Shown: in pieces, positions 1-9,714 of the stretch
Layout: every line of letters starts with the position of its first letter
Numbering within the stretch: position 1 is the stretch's first letter
DNA from: Haladaptatus sp. R4
GTDB lineage: Archaea; Halobacteriota; Halobacteria; Halobacteriales; Haladaptataceae
DNA length: 64,000 bases
Direction: 5' to 3'
Assembly (NCBI RefSeq): GCF_001625445.1
Contig: NZ_LWHG01000021.1
Location: 806,001-870,000, forward strand
Program-made: the position numbers and the translations under genes
The notes under the pieces: model-generated
What the model saw: only the letters and a program-made list of their open reading frames with translations
Told to the model about the DNA's origin: nothing
The model's database searches: none

Positions 1-879
1 CAGGATGCGGTTGAACACGTACGACTGGGCGGCGTTGACGAGCAACCGCTGAAGGTTCGTCGGGAGCGATTCGAGCGCGTCCCGGAAATCCTCGGGGTCC
101 GTTCCGCCGTTTTCCACGAGTCGGTGAGCCATCGAGCGCTCGAACCCAAGTCGGTTCGGCAGGGCGTCGAGGACGGCGTCCCAATCGGGTGCGCGGTCTT
201 CGACGCGCTGACGGGCCTCGCGCGTGTCGTCGGGTTCCGTCTCGAACGGGTTGCCGACGTAGGCCATCACCGCGTCCTCCCACTCCTCGTGGACGACGTG
301 GAGGCCGACCTCGTGCGTGATGGGCCGCAGGCTTCCGAATCGCTGCTGTCCGAAGAAGTTGGGAACGGCGAGGGAATCCTCGCCTCCGGCGAACTCGCAC
401 AGTTGGTCGGCGATGTCGTCCGCGTTTTCGGGGCGGTCGGGGTCCGAAACCGTGATCTCGAACTCGTTGCCCACGAGGTCGCCGAACAGGAGTTCACGGC
501 CCGCTCGCCCGACGGGTTCCAGTTCGACGGCTCGCATCTCCGGGAGGTCCTCCGGATCGACTTTCCGGAGGCTGAACAGTTGGGTCGTCACCGCGCGCTT
601 GTCCTTCGTCCCGGCCCACGACACGCGCTCCCGGCTGATACCGAGCGCGCTGGACAGACTCCGGGCAAAATCGTTCGTATCCCACCCGTGCAGGGTCGCA
701 CGGACGACGAGATACGGGTACGACCCCGTATCGGAGTCCATCGGCTCCGCGTCGAACCGCTCGATTTCCCGCACCCGGAAATCCTCGTTCGTCTCGCGGA
801 GCGTTCCCCCCACGCCGTCCGCGTCGCTGACGTAATACTCCATGCCGACCACTCTCTCGATGGGATGTGCCTCGCGCAT
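1..879 (-). CDS. truD: tRNA pseudouridine(13) synthase TruD, 3' end outside window
   Basis: The complement strand from 879 runs open to the window edge, so the C-terminus is missing. The protein begins [20 protein letters not shown]. About 80 residues in it carries [12 protein letters not shown], the TruD signature that holds the catalytic Asp. TruD converts U13 (or the equivalent) in tRNA to pseudouridine. An ATG 36 bases further in (843) is possible, but the MREAHPIE start resembles haloarchaeal relatives as I remember them. It lies 37 bp after the stop of the DUF7344 gene on the same strand. pth2 is nearby, and these two tRNA-related genes are often close together in haloarchaea. Confidence 0.93.
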   Translation of the reverse strand, partial: MREAHPIERVVGMEYYVSDADGVGGTLRETNEDFRVREIERFDAEPMDSDTGSYPYLVVRATLHGWDTNDFARSLSSALGISRERVSWAGTKDKRAVTTQLFSLRKVDPEDLPEMRAVELEPVGRAGRELLFGDLVGNEFEITVSDPDRPENADDIADQLCEFAGGEDSLAVPNFFGQQRFGSLRPITHEVGLHVVHEEWEDAVMAYVGNPFETEPDDTREARQRVEDRAPDWDAVLDALPNRLGFERSMAHRLVENGGTDPEDFRDALESLPTNLQRLLVNAAQSYVFNRIL

Positions 880-916
880 TCGTCCGGAGGTTGTGCCCGA
901 ACGGAATTAAAAAACC

Positions 917-1276
917 CTACTCGACGATGCTGATGCGATCCGTCACCGAATCCATGGACTCACCGGGAAAGACGATTCCCGATTCGGTGTCGTACGTGAC
1001 GAGACCGGCGGCCGCGAGTTTCGGCAGATGGACGTGGTACAGCAAAATCTCCGCCTCGTCGGCGTCGTCGTCTGGAATTTCGGTGATGCTGGAATCCGCA
1101 TCCCACGCCGCGACGTGGTACGCGAGGTCACCGATTTCGGTCGGTGACGTCGCATCTGCGAGATACGAGAGGACGTATCGGCGGTAGGAACTGCTCAGCA
1201 CGTCGAACAGCACCTCTGCCGATAGTTCGGTTCGTTCTCTCGGCGATGTCTCGGTTTTCGTGTGTCTCTCCATCAT
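917..1276 (-). CDS. DUF7344-type winged-helix regulator
   Basis: A 119-residue soluble protein. The core, VFDVLSSSYRRYVLSYL then HVAAWDAD and YHVHLPKLAAAGLVTYD, is the pattern of haloarchaeal DUF7344 helix-turn-helix proteins, which resemble ArsR-type winged helices. Two adjacent ATGs (1276 and 1273) are possible starts. A perfect inverted repeat (1290-1308) lies 14 bp upstream and could be its own operator. Target genes cannot be read from the sequence. truD follows downstream on the same strand. Confidence 0.85.
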   Translation of the reverse strand: MMERHTKTETSPRERTELSAEVLFDVLSSSYRRYVLSYLADATSPTEIGDLAYHVAAWDADSSITEIPDDDADEAEILLYHVHLPKLAAAGLVTYDTESGIVFPGESMDSVTDRISIVE

Positions 1277-1289
1277 CAACCGTGTACTA

Positions 1290-1308
1290 GTACTTGGGGG
1301 ACAAGTAC
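1290..1308. promoter_or_regulatory. Inverted repeat upstream of DUF7344 gene
   Basis: GTACTTG (1290-1296) and CAAGTAC (1302-1308) form perfect 7-bp arms around a 5-bp spacer. The site ends 14 bp before the regulator's start codon, where a repressor would overlap the transcription start. Autoregulation is inferred. Confidence 0.45.
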
Positions 1309-1379
1309 GCGCTACCTACGTACGTTGGTTGAGTGAGAGTGGTTACCATACCGCAATATCGTGCATAGATGTCCGGAGT

Positions 1380-2975
1380 TCAGTCCGGAGATTCGTCGAA
1401 AAACGACGATGCGAGTTTCCGTTCGGCCTTTCGGAGATGTTGGTGGAGCGTCGCGGGTGCGATACCCATCGACTCGGCGATTTGTTCGGCCGTACTCTCG
1501 CGCGGCCAGTCGTAGTAGCCGGCCAGATACGCGGCTCGAAACGCCGAGCGCTGTCTCGTCGTCAACTCGGTCGAGAGCGCGTCCCTGAAATCCTGTTCGG
1601 AGCGTTCGGTTCGTTCGAGATCGTGTTTCGCGAGGAGTTCGGTGTCGGGATGCGAGGAGCGAATCGACGACATCAACGTCCGAATATCGGTTCCCTTCGG
1701 GACTTCCACGACGATATCTTCCCTCCCGTCGTGTGCGCGTGCCGTCTGCACCTTCGCGCTGGATTCGATGAAACTCTCGACCAGCGACGAGGAAACGGTC
1801 AGCACGAGCAGTCCCTCGTGGTCGTGCACCCAGACGATGCGTGCCTCGTCGATTTTCGGGACCGTCGTGGCGGTTTCGGCCACCCGTTCCGGCGATGCGT
1901 CTTCGACGCGAACGTAGTAGAGATAGCGACCGTCGGACGCCGGGACGGTGCCATCGAGGGTAAGCGTGCAGTCGATTCGGCGCGAGAGATCGACCAGCAG
2001 TGCTTCATCGTCCGTGACACGAAACGCCAGTTCCACGACCGGTCTGTCGGTCGCGAGGAGTTTCTTGCTCTCGGCGGCGTTGATGGCGAACCCGACGAGT
2101 TCGCCCAGTACATCGAACCCGGCGGCCTCGCGCTCGCTGAAAGCGTTCGCACGCGTCGCGTAGACGACCAACACCCCGTAGGTCGTCTCCCCGTACGAAA
2201 GCGGAACGGCGATTCCGGACCGAAGTCCCTGTTCCCTCCCTTCCTTTCGAAGGCGTTCGGTGAGGGCAGGGGTCTCGGAAAAATCACGGACGACGACGTG
2301 TCGTTCCGTCCGAAACGCCGTCGTCGCGGGTCGTTCCCAAACATTGTTCGTCGCTTCGACCTCGCCCACGAGTTCGTGGAACGCTCCATCGTCGCCAGCG
2401 TGTGCGCGGGAGATGATACTGTCCTCGACGATATCGTGTTCGCCGACCCACGCGAACCGATAGAGATCGGAATCGGCCAACCGGGAGCAGACCACCTCCT
2501 CGATTTCCTCGCGCGTCGCCGCGTCGACGAGTTCGTGGATGACCTCGCGGACGAGTTCGTTGATGCGGTTCAGCGTTTCCAGTTCGTCACGCTGCTGTCG
2601 GAGTTCACGCTCGCGTTTCCGTCGCTTGGAGAGGTTTCTGCCCGTTCCCGCGAATCCGGCGACCGTTCCATCCTCGGTCGTGATCCGCGTCGCGTTGAAC
2701 TCGTACGGGACGTGGTCGCCGTCCTTGGTCACGAGTGCGGACTGGCGCGTCTCCGCGCTCGTCCCCGACAACACCATGTCGATCGCCTCGGCGATCATCT
2801 CCGCGTCCGCTTCCGGGATGAAATCCAACGGAGCCATGCCCCGGAGTTCGTCGTCGTCGTAGTCGGTGACGGTCGTCAGTCGGTCGTTCCACTCGACGAG
2901 CCTGCCGTTTGCATCGAAAACGTAGAAAACGTCGGGGAGCGTGTCGAGAACGGCACGGACGGTCGATTTATCCAT
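1380..2975 (-). CDS. PAS-GAF-Bat HTH transcriptional regulator
   Basis: About 531 residues from the ATG at 2975. An in-frame extension to 3083 lacks the haloarchaeal acidic composition and is rejected. Order of domains: an N-terminal PAS domain (LPDVFYVFDANGRLVEWNDR, about residues 10-120), a short coiled linker rich in Arg/Glu, a GAF domain (about 150-310, ending near VVYATRANAFSEREAAGFD), the Bat-specific regulatory region, and a C-terminal HTH_10 domain (LTTRQRSAFRAAYLAGYYDWP, then the recognition helix near MGIAPATLHQHLRKAERK). This architecture is that of bacterio-opsin activator-like proteins: a soluble sensor feeding a DNA-binding domain. Ligand and targets are unknown. Confidence 0.92.
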   Translation of the reverse strand: MDKSTVRAVLDTLPDVFYVFDANGRLVEWNDRLTTVTDYDDDELRGMAPLDFIPEADAEMIAEAIDMVLSGTSAETRQSALVTKDGDHVPYEFNATRITTEDGTVAGFAGTGRNLSKRRKRERELRQQRDELETLNRINELVREVIHELVDAATREEIEEVVCSRLADSDLYRFAWVGEHDIVEDSIISRAHAGDDGAFHELVGEVEATNNVWERPATTAFRTERHVVVRDFSETPALTERLRKEGREQGLRSGIAVPLSYGETTYGVLVVYATRANAFSEREAAGFDVLGELVGFAINAAESKKLLATDRPVVELAFRVTDDEALLVDLSRRIDCTLTLDGTVPASDGRYLYYVRVEDASPERVAETATTVPKIDEARIVWVHDHEGLLVLTVSSSLVESFIESSAKVQTARAHDGREDIVVEVPKGTDIRTLMSSIRSSHPDTELLAKHDLERTERSEQDFRDALSTELTTRQRSAFRAAYLAGYYDWPRESTAEQIAESMGIAPATLHQHLRKAERKLASSFFDESPD

Positions 2976-3116
2976 CGGTATCGAACGGAATGGCCGCGAA
3001 GTCTCTGCCAACGTTGCGTTTGACAATGTGACACGTGGCAACAGAGTACATGCCCTAGCAGAGAGAAGCGACCGTGTCGGCAAAAGATTTCGGATTTGAT
3101 ATATTTCGGAGGGTTC

Positions 3117-3455
3117 TCAGAACAGCGAAAGGTCGCCGGTGACCTTGTCCACGAGGTCGTCGTCGGCGGGGCCGACGGCGAGGGCAGTGGCGGTACCGGG
3201 GTCGAGTTGCGTGTGTCCGGCGTCGCGGATGATAGCGTTCGGAAGTCCTTCCACCCGTGCTTTCTCCGCGAGACGGAACAGTTCCTCCTCGCTTCCCGCC
3301 TTCAGGACGACCTTCTTCTGACCCTCGCCCTTCCACCGTTTTCGTGCCCGGTCTCCGGTATCCTCGTACGCCGACAGCGACGCGTGAGCCACCTGCGCGG
3401 CGAGTTTTCCTTTCCCCATTCCGATGTCGGTGCGAGCGACGATGGCCTGTTTCAT
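3117..3455 (-). CDS. pth2: Peptidyl-tRNA hydrolase, archaeal type Pth2
   Basis: A 112-residue protein of the usual Pth2 length. The start [20 protein letters not shown], the segment [12 protein letters not shown], and the C-terminal part [17 protein letters not shown] then ALAVGPA are the conserved parts of the Pth2/UPF0099 family. It frees peptidyl-tRNAs released by stalled ribosomes by cleaving the ester bond. It is divergent from the Yip1 gene that starts at 3538; the 82-bp gap holds both promoters. Confidence 0.96.
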   Translation of the reverse strand: MKQAIVARTDIGMGKGKLAAQVAHASLSAYEDTGDRARKRWKGEGQKKVVLKAGSEEELFRLAEKARVEGLPNAIIRDAGHTQLDPGTATALAVGPADDDLVDKVTGDLSLF

Positions 3456-3537
3456 ACCTCTGGATGGTGGTGTGGCGAACTAAAGCGCTCCTACTCGATT
3501 CGAGAAAGCTTATTATACATGACAAATATGCGAATGT

Positions 3538-4260
3538 ATGCTTTCGGATGCCCTCTTTCGCCCCGACACGTTCTTCGAGGAACGAACGCCGCGACCGAGT
3601 CTGGGAAGCGCGTTCGCCGTCGTCCTCGTCGTCGCGCTTCTTTCGACGGCGATCTTCGGAGTTATTGGATGGTCGCTGAGCCAACGAATGACCGGGACGA
3701 CGCAGATAGACAACCCGAATCGCCCCGCCGACGTGTTCTGCAACGATGAGTTCTATCAGGACAATCCGGTGTCCGATGGCTGTTCACAACCGAAGACGAA
3801 AACCGTCGTCGTCGGCAACCTCCTCTGGAAGGAGTTCCAGAAGAAGGTCCCGCTCGTCTTCGTCGGTATCATCGTCGGATGGCCGCTAACCGCGGTCGGA
3901 CTGCACGTCACCTCCGCCCTCTTCGACGGCGAGGGGTCGTTTTCCAACACGCTGGCGGTCGCTGGATGGGGAATGCTGCCGTCGCTGGTGCAGGCGCTCG
4001 TCGGTCTCGGACTGTTCTACATCGCGCTCCGGCACGCCGACCTTTCGGGAAGCGACGTCGAACTCCTGACGGACCAACTCCAGTCGCTCATCGCGAAAGC
4101 CCGTGGAGGGACGCTACTCGTCTCCGCCCTCGGAGCGTTCTGGCAAGGTGTCGTCTGGACGTACGGGTTGAAACACGCCCGACGGCTCCCGACCGGTGAA
4201 GCGGCGGCGGCCGCCGGAATCGTCGCGGTTTTGCTGTTCGTTATGGGAGCGCTCGGCTAG
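3538..4260 (+). CDS. Yip1-family membrane protein
   Basis: 240 residues with about five hydrophobic segments: FAVVLVVALLSTAIFGVIGW near residue 30, one near 110, one near 140-165, one near 190 and one at the C-terminus. The first loop carries two cysteines (VFCNDEF and SDGCSQP). Layout and start (MLSDALFRPDTFFEERTPRPS) match haloarchaeal Yip1-domain proteins. A TATA-like ttattatac about 28 bp upstream supports the start. Function unknown. Confidence 0.82.
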   Translation: MLSDALFRPDTFFEERTPRPSLGSAFAVVLVVALLSTAIFGVIGWSLSQRMTGTTQIDNPNRPADVFCNDEFYQDNPVSDGCSQPKTKTVVVGNLLWKEFQKKVPLVFVGIIVGWPLTAVGLHVTSALFDGEGSFSNTLAVAGWGMLPSLVQALVGLGLFYIALRHADLSGSDVELLTDQLQSLIAKARGGTLLVSALGAFWQGVVWTYGLKHARRLPTGEAAAAAGIVAVLLFVMGALG

Positions 4261-4343
4261 TTCCGATTCGTGTCCCGAGAATCCCCCCGACGAACGCCCA
4301 TTGACCGGAGAGCCTTTAGGTACCCCTTCCCCTGTTTTCGACA

Positions 4344-4934
4344 ATGATACTCTCGGACGCGGACATTCACGAACGGCTCGAATCGGGGGAACTGGTCGTC
4401 GAACCGATAGACGAACCCGACCTCCAGATTCAACCGGCGAGCATCGACCTCCGACTCGGCGAGGAGTTCCTCGAATTCCAACGTACCAACATTCCCTGCA
4501 TCCATCCCGACAGCGAGGACGAGGTGGACAGTTACGTCACCGAAACCATCGTGGACGAGGGCGACGAGTTCATCCTTCATCCGGGCGATTTCGTCCTCGG
4601 AACGACGAAGGAGCGCGTCGAAATCCCGTCGGACCTGCTGGCACACGTCGAGGGACGCTCGTCGCTCGGGCGACTCGCGGTCGTCGTCCACGCCACTGCT
4701 GGCGTCGTGGACCCCGGCTATCGCGGCCAGATCACGCTCGAACTGTCGAACCTCGGCACCGCGCCGGTCGCGCTCAAGCCGGGAACCCGAATCTCCCAGC
4801 TCATCTTCACGGAACTCAAGAACCCCTCGGACCGACCCTACGGGTCCGAACGCGGCTCGAAATATCAGGACCAAGCCGGACCGCAGGCGTCCCGAATCGG
4901 CAGCGACCACGAGTTCGGCGGTGACCAACTGTGA
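4344..4934 (+). CDS. dcd: dCTP deaminase
   Basis: 196 residues, normal for archaeal Dcd. It deaminates dCTP to dUTP (some archaeal forms also act as dUTPase) for dTTP synthesis. Visible landmarks are [11 protein letters not shown] near the N-terminus and [20 protein letters not shown] with [12 protein letters not shown], which hold the conserved Ser/Arg and catalytic Glu of the trimeric dUTPase fold. Its stop overlaps the GTG start of thiR by 4 bp, so the two are likely translated together. Confidence 0.96.
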   Translation: MILSDADIHERLESGELVVEPIDEPDLQIQPASIDLRLGEEFLEFQRTNIPCIHPDSEDEVDSYVTETIVDEGDEFILHPGDFVLGTTKERVEIPSDLLAHVEGRSSLGRLAVVVHATAGVVDPGYRGQITLELSNLGTAPVALKPGTRISQLIFTELKNPSDRPYGSERGSKYQDQAGPQASRIGSDHEFGGDQL

Positions 4935-5830
4935 GGTTCGCGGAGGAAGTCGTCGTCGAGGAGTTCCTCCCGACGTTTCGGTCGATGCTCGCCGAGGACC
5001 TTCGGGAGCGCGGCCTGACCCAGAGCGAGGTCGCGGACGCCCTCGGCATCAGCCAGAGCGCGGTTTCGAAGTACGCGCACGGCGACGTGGCGGGAAACGA
5101 GCGGGTTCGAGAGGACGAACGGGTCGCCCGCCTCGTAGACGAAATCGGCGAGGGGTTGGCGACCGAGAGCATGAGCCAGTTACAGGCGCTCGTGGAGGTC
5201 GAAGTGCTCATCCGACGGCTTGAGGACCGCGACCTCATCGCACAGCTTCACGAGGAGGTGATGCCCGAACTGGCGGGGTACGGCGGCGACTTCAACGTTC
5301 ACGACCCGGACGACGAACTACGGGCGACCGAACGCGTCCTCTCGTCCATGCGCCGCGGCGTGCACATCGTGGAGGGAACGAGCGGCTTCACGTCGCTCAT
5401 TCCGGCGGTCGGGTCGAACCTCTGTGAATGTCTCCCCAACGCCGAGAGCATCGACGACGTGGCCGGGATTCCCGGTCGCATCTTCGACGTGAAGGGACGG
5501 GCGACGATTCCGGCCGACCCCGAGTTCGGCGTCAGCGGGCACGTCGCCTCCATCCTCCTCGCGGCCCGGAACGAGGGAGCGGACGTCCACGCCGCGCTCA
5601 ACATCAGGTACGCGCCCGAAATCGTGGAACGACTCGAATCGACCGGCCGTGCGACCGCCGAGTTCGACGCCGAGTACGACGACCTCGGCACGGCAATCGA
5701 GACGGCGCTCGACGGGACGCCGGACGCGACGGTGCTCTATCAGACCGGCGGCTACGGTATCGAGCCCATCGTCTACGTTCTCGGGGACTCCGCGGAAGAA
5801 GTGGCTGAAATCGCGCGGGAAATCGTTTAA
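4931..5830 (+). CDS. thiR: HTH-ThiN thiamine regulator, ThiR-like
   Basis: 299 residues from a GTG that overlaps the dcd stop. Residues about 15-60 form an XRE-type helix-turn-helix ([21 protein letters not shown]). A linker follows, and the C-terminal 170 residues are a ThiN domain ([20 protein letters not shown], then [19 protein letters not shown]). In archaea, ThiN fused to an HTH is the thiamine-responsive repressor ThiR; stand-alone or ThiD-fused ThiN is instead a thiamine phosphate synthase. The palindrome at the frameshifted thi4 start (9715-9738) in this same window is a natural target. Convergent with the next gene: the two stop codons overlap. Confidence 0.88.
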   Translation: MRFAEEVVVEEFLPTFRSMLAEDLRERGLTQSEVADALGISQSAVSKYAHGDVAGNERVREDERVARLVDEIGEGLATESMSQLQALVEVEVLIRRLEDRDLIAQLHEEVMPELAGYGGDFNVHDPDDELRATERVLSSMRRGVHIVEGTSGFTSLIPAVGSNLCECLPNAESIDDVAGIPGRIFDVKGRATIPADPEFGVSGHVASILLAARNEGADVHAALNIRYAPEIVERLESTGRATAEFDAEYDDLGTAIETALDGTPDATVLYQTGGYGIEPIVYVLGDSAEEVAEIAREIV

Positions 5831-6189
5831 ACCGGAACCCGCTCGCTGCGCTGTACTTCGCGGACGATGTCGTCCGGTCGAACGTCCTCCCGCTCACGAC
5901 GGATGTCGTTGACGGTCTCCGCGAGCGAGAGAAGTGCCGAGACGGCACGGTCGCGCGTTGCGACGCGGCCGACCGGTCGAATCGTGGTGTATCTGTTTCC
6001 GATGCTGTCCTCCAGTTCGAGTTCCCATTCGTCCGCAATCGACGCTCTGACTGCCTTCACGGCGATATCTCCGTCCCGATGCTGGAGTTGGATCTCGTCG
6101 CCTCTGATGGGTGATCGCTCCCAATCAGCGGGAATCTCTCCGGAGTCAGACGGTGATTGCATGGTTTCGTTTTGTATTGTCCCGTTCAT
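5827..6189 (-). CDS. Haloarchaeal conserved hypothetical protein
   Basis: A 120-residue acidic soluble protein with a disordered N-terminus and a compact core (GDEIQLQHRDGDIAVKAVRAS, DEWELELEDSIGN), followed by an Arg/Asp-rich helix. I do not recognise a named family. Start could be 6189 or the internal ATG at 6162. Its TAA overlaps the thiR TAA in a TTTAAA sequence, a tail-to-tail arrangement. Confidence 0.7.
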   Translation of the reverse strand: MNGTIQNETMQSPSDSGEIPADWERSPIRGDEIQLQHRDGDIAVKAVRASIADEWELELEDSIGNRYTTIRPVGRVATRDRAVSALLSLAETVNDIRREREDVRPDDIVREVQRSERVPV

Positions 6190-6770
6190 TCTGTGTTTGT
6201 CCTGGTTGCTTGTGCGGGTCGTTTATGTCCGCGCGCCGAAGTGGCACACACAAAGTATATACCAATCCGGCATTACTCTCTATTTACCTCGGGTAGGGGT
6301 ACACGAGGTGACATTTTTCTTCGAACTACGCCTGTAGCTTCGGGTCCGGCCGACGTATCACTCGTTCGTGGTTTCGAAGTTTCGTTTCGTCGTGTCCGTC
6401 GTTCCGAGTGGACCCGTTATGTTTCGATGACGGATGGGGGCGCCTCGTAGTGTGTCCAATACTGTCTCCGAAACCGTCCCATCCTCCGAACAGTTGGCTT
6501 TGATGACAGTCCTCAATCACCGGAGTCTGTCATCGCGACTGTCACGTAGTATAAGTACGAACCTCGAATTACTTTAGCCCTGTGGACGTTTTCTGATCAG
6601 TCCGTATTCGGATCTATCCGTTCGATTGAATAGATTTGATACTTCGAATTTCCCAAACGAGATTAGTACGAATCACGCCTCGTCGGTCCTCGTGTCGAAT
6701 CACGTTCACACTTCCGGCGTTCGTGGTGACAGCCCGATTTCTTTTATCGGACTCCGTCGTACGACCATGC
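6190..6770. other. 580-bp intergenic stretch without a convincing gene
   Basis: Less GC-rich than its neighbours. Short open frames on both strands have compositions unlike haloarchaeal proteins. It holds one 8-bp perfect inverted repeat, GATGACAG (6502-6509) with CTGTCATC (6527-6534), and the promoter of the methyltransferase gene, with a TATA-like cttttatc at about 6741-6748. Confidence 0.55.
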
Positions 6771-7457
6771 ATGTCACGGCGTGGAACGACTGCCGCACAA
6801 CAGTTCTACGGACGGTGGGCGCAGTTATACGACCTCCTTGCAGTGGCGACGCCCGGCCTCTCCGAACTCCGAAGTCGAGTCGCCGACGAACTCCACCTCT
6901 CGCCCGGCGATACGGTGATCGAGATGGGCTGTGGGACCGGCGCGAACTTTCCCCATCTGCGGGAGCGCGTCGGCCCGGCAGGTCGCGTCGTCGGCGTCGA
7001 TTTCACGCGGGGGATGCTCGAACAGGCACGGGACAGAATCGACCGCGAAGGCTGGGAGAACGTCCACGTCGTGCAGGCCGACGCGGCGACGTCCTCGCCC
7101 CGCGAGGACGTCGACGCCGTCCTCGCCACGTTCGTCATCGGGATGCTCGGCGACCCGCACGGCACCGTCACCCGCTGGCTGGACGGAATCCGTCCCGACG
7201 GCCATCTCGCGCTCCTCGACGCCGGGCGGAGTTCACGGACCTACTCGTGGCCCGTGAATCTGGCTTTCAAGGGACTCGTTCTCGCCTCCACACCCGGCGA
7301 TATCAGCGCGTTCGAAAAACCGCCGTGGTACGTGCTGGACGAACGAATCGAGGAGTCGCGGCGGGCGCTGTCGGCGGGAGCAGTCGATGTTCAGGATAGC
7401 GAGCACGCGCTGGGCGTGGTGCGAATCACGGGTGGACGAGTGGCGGAGAGTCGATAG
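6771..7457 (+). CDS. Class I SAM-dependent methyltransferase
   Basis: 228 residues from the ATG at 6771; a longer in-frame extension reads through non-coding DNA. The SAM-binding motif I VIEMGCGTGANF lies near residue 47, with the acidic VVGVDFTRGML after it, and post-motif regions VQADAATSS and DAVLATFVIGML. The C-terminal part carries a hydrophobic stretch, as in UbiE-like and phospholipid methyltransferases. The substrate cannot be told. A TATA-like element about 27 bp upstream fits a leaderless mRNA. Confidence 0.88.
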   Translation: MSRRGTTAAQQFYGRWAQLYDLLAVATPGLSELRSRVADELHLSPGDTVIEMGCGTGANFPHLRERVGPAGRVVGVDFTRGMLEQARDRIDREGWENVHVVQADAATSSPREDVDAVLATFVIGMLGDPHGTVTRWLDGIRPDGHLALLDAGRSSRTYSWPVNLAFKGLVLASTPGDISAFEKPPWYVLDERIEESRRALSAGAVDVQDSEHALGVVRITGGRVAESR

Positions 7458-7639
7458 GGGTCGTCCACGACGGGGGTCGACCGTACGAATTCGCCCGCCT
7501 CGCAAAATAGTTGAATAGATGAACAACTGTTCAAATATTGTGTCGATTCTAAAATCGCGTCCGTAACGCGTGAATACGTCCCGGAATGACGCCGGTACCT
7601 GACGAACATTGGGTATCGTCCGACTATCGCATCCGACGG

Positions 7640-8536
7640 TCACTGTGTCGTTACTTCACACCCGTCCGCCGTCACGACGACGGTGTGCTCCGACTGGCTA
7701 ACCAATGCGCCTGATTTCTCTTTGAGAACCGGGTCAGCCCTGAGTACCCCTCGGTTCACGAGTCGTTTGACGGTTACATCGAGACCCGGAATATCGTACC
7801 ACCTCGTCGTGAACGGGAGACTTTGTCGGGTTTCGCGGAGGGTGTCGAGCAGTTCCCGGGCACGTCGGTCCCGCACCGGACGGTCGTCGTCGAGGCGGAA
7901 AATTCGTTCCTCGCTCCCCTCCGTTACGCGGCCGCGGCCGGTAGTGGCGAACGTTTCGACGGCCAAAACGTCACCCTCGGCGAGTTCGGTTCCTTCGTCA
8001 CTGCCGACGTTGGGGAGACTCGGGTCGGTGTGGGCCTCGTAGTGGCCGAGTCCGTGTCCGCTCAAGTTTACTATCGGACGAAATCCGGACTCCCGGATCG
8101 TTCGCTCTATAGCGTGGCCGACGGTACCGGTGTGAACCCCTGCTTCGATGCTGTCGAGCGCAGCATCGAGAGCGGCATCACTGGCAGCGACGAGGTCGCC
8201 GTGTTCTCCCGAGAGGTCGACCGTCACGGCGGCATCGGAGCACCAGCCATCGACGTGGACGCCCATATCGAGCGTGACGAGGTCCGCATCGCCAAACGTG
8301 CTGTCGTCGTCCGCTCCTAGAATCGCGTGGGACGCTTCCTCATCGATGTTGATGTTGACGGGGAACGCCGGTTCGCCGCCGAGTTCACGTATTCGCGTCT
8401 CAGCGTACTCCGCGATCTCTATGTGTTTGACCCCCGGTTCGATGCGACTCGTCGTTTCGTCGAACACCTGTGAGAGTACGCCACCAGATTTCTGCAAATT
8501 TGACCAATTTTCGTCCGATATTTCCCCGTATGCCAT
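7640..8536 (-). CDS. map: Methionine aminopeptidase, type II
   Basis: 298 residues starting MAYGEISDENWSNLQKSG; an upstream in-frame ATG (8569) is less likely. It removes the initiator Met from new proteins. The five metal ligands of the pita-bread fold are visible: two Asp in LDMGVHVDGWCSDAAV, His in GHGLGHYEAHT, Glu in VLAVETFATTG and Glu in SQSEHTVVV. The roughly 60-residue insert of type II enzymes is present before the last ligand. Confidence 0.95.
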   Translation of the reverse strand: MAYGEISDENWSNLQKSGGVLSQVFDETTSRIEPGVKHIEIAEYAETRIRELGGEPAFPVNINIDEEASHAILGADDDSTFGDADLVTLDMGVHVDGWCSDAAVTVDLSGEHGDLVAASDAALDAALDSIEAGVHTGTVGHAIERTIRESGFRPIVNLSGHGLGHYEAHTDPSLPNVGSDEGTELAEGDVLAVETFATTGRGRVTEGSEERIFRLDDDRPVRDRRARELLDTLRETRQSLPFTTRWYDIPGLDVTVKRLVNRGVLRADPVLKEKSGALVSQSEHTVVVTADGCEVTTQ

Positions 8537-8785
8537 GTCAGTACACACACGTTTGTACCATATATACATTTCTAGGAGTGGAAAAATTGAATATGGCGTA
8601 TTCGATCCCGAGTTCGATGGACGAATCCGGGGTCAGAGGGAATAGCATAGACACGCGTCGAACGGGAGCGAGTTTGCGAATGCGAATCGGCCAAGTGATG
8701 ATTCTCGCCGTGAAGACCGATATATCGAGAACAACGGTTTCGACCGGTCGCGTTCGAATAAACGGGTGACGTCGTTCGATTCGGT

Positions 8786-9713
8786 TCAGTCGTCAGCGGG
8801 TGACGGACTGCCCGTCATCTCCACCGTGCCGCCGACTTCCAACTCGTCCAGCGCGACCTGCGCGGAGCGCTTACCCGACAACAACATCGCGCCGAAGGTC
8901 GGTCCCATGCGGGTGAGTCCGTGAGTCGTCGCGGTGGCGAGACCCGTGGAAATCAACCCGTCGTGAACCTTCCCGGCGTGTTCGACGACTTCGTCCTCGC
9001 TCTTTGCGACCCACATGGAGTCGTGACCCGGCGAGTCGTGGCCGGGCGCGCCGTACTCGCCCTCTCCGGATTTGTCCATGCCGGTGTTGTGCTCCTGTGC
9101 GTGCTCCAGACCAGGCGCGTCGAGGACGCCGCGCTCTTGGAGTTTCGAGACGACCACCGCCTCGTGGCCCGTCGCGTCGATGACGAGGTCGGACTCCACC
9201 GCGATGGGGTCAACACAGGTGAGTTCGCGCGGGAGCGCGTGGACCGGCGTCCAGTTCATCACGATGCCGCCGACGCGGTGGCCTTCGCGGACGACCACGT
9301 CGGTGAACTCGGTCATGTTCTGCATTTTCACTCCGGCGGCGCAAGCCGACTCGATGAGCGCGGAACAGGCGTGCGGGCCGTTCGCGACGTAGAGACCCTC
9401 GGCCTCGTCCGACTCCTCGTATGGAACTCCGAGTTCGTCCAACACGTCCTGTGACGGGTCGCGAACCGTCACCTTGTTCATCAGGAACCCGCCGAGCCAA
9501 AAGCCCCCGCCGAGGTAGTTGTTCTTCTCCACGACCATCGTGTCCACGCCGCGCTCGGCGAGTTCCTTCGCCGCGACCAACCCGGACGGGCCCGCCGCCG
9601 ACGATGATGACCTCGGTGTCGGTGAACTCGGTGAACTCTTCGCTCCACGCGGTGCCGATTGCTCGTGTGACCTCCGCCTCGCTGACGTCCGCAAAGCCGT
9701 CGAATCCGTGCAT
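8786..9713 (-). pseudogene. thi4: Thiamine thiazole synthase Thi4, one frameshift
   Basis: Two frames together make one Thi4 of about 308 residues. The first starts [20 protein letters not shown] at 9713 and reaches the dinucleotide motif VIIVGGG. The second continues [13 protein letters not shown] to the normal C-terminus. One extra base in the GGGCCCG run at about 9585-9593 breaks the frame inside the Rossmann motif. Downstream, [11 protein letters not shown] keeps the cysteine at the position that donates sulfur in single-turnover Thi4 enzymes such as those of yeast and Haloferax volcanii. All other blocks look intact, so a sequencing indel is as likely as true loss. A 24-bp palindrome sits one base upstream of the start codon. 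Confidence 0.93.
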
Positions 9714-9714
9714 A

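Noticed and set aside
124-933. Long open frame on the plus strand over truD
   Set aside because: It mirrors truD, whose motifs are on the complement; composition is not that of a real protein.
1260-3023. 587-codon plus-strand frame over the PAS-GAF-Bat gene
   Set aside because: Arg-rich mirror of a gene with clear domains; a common artefact in GC-rich DNA.
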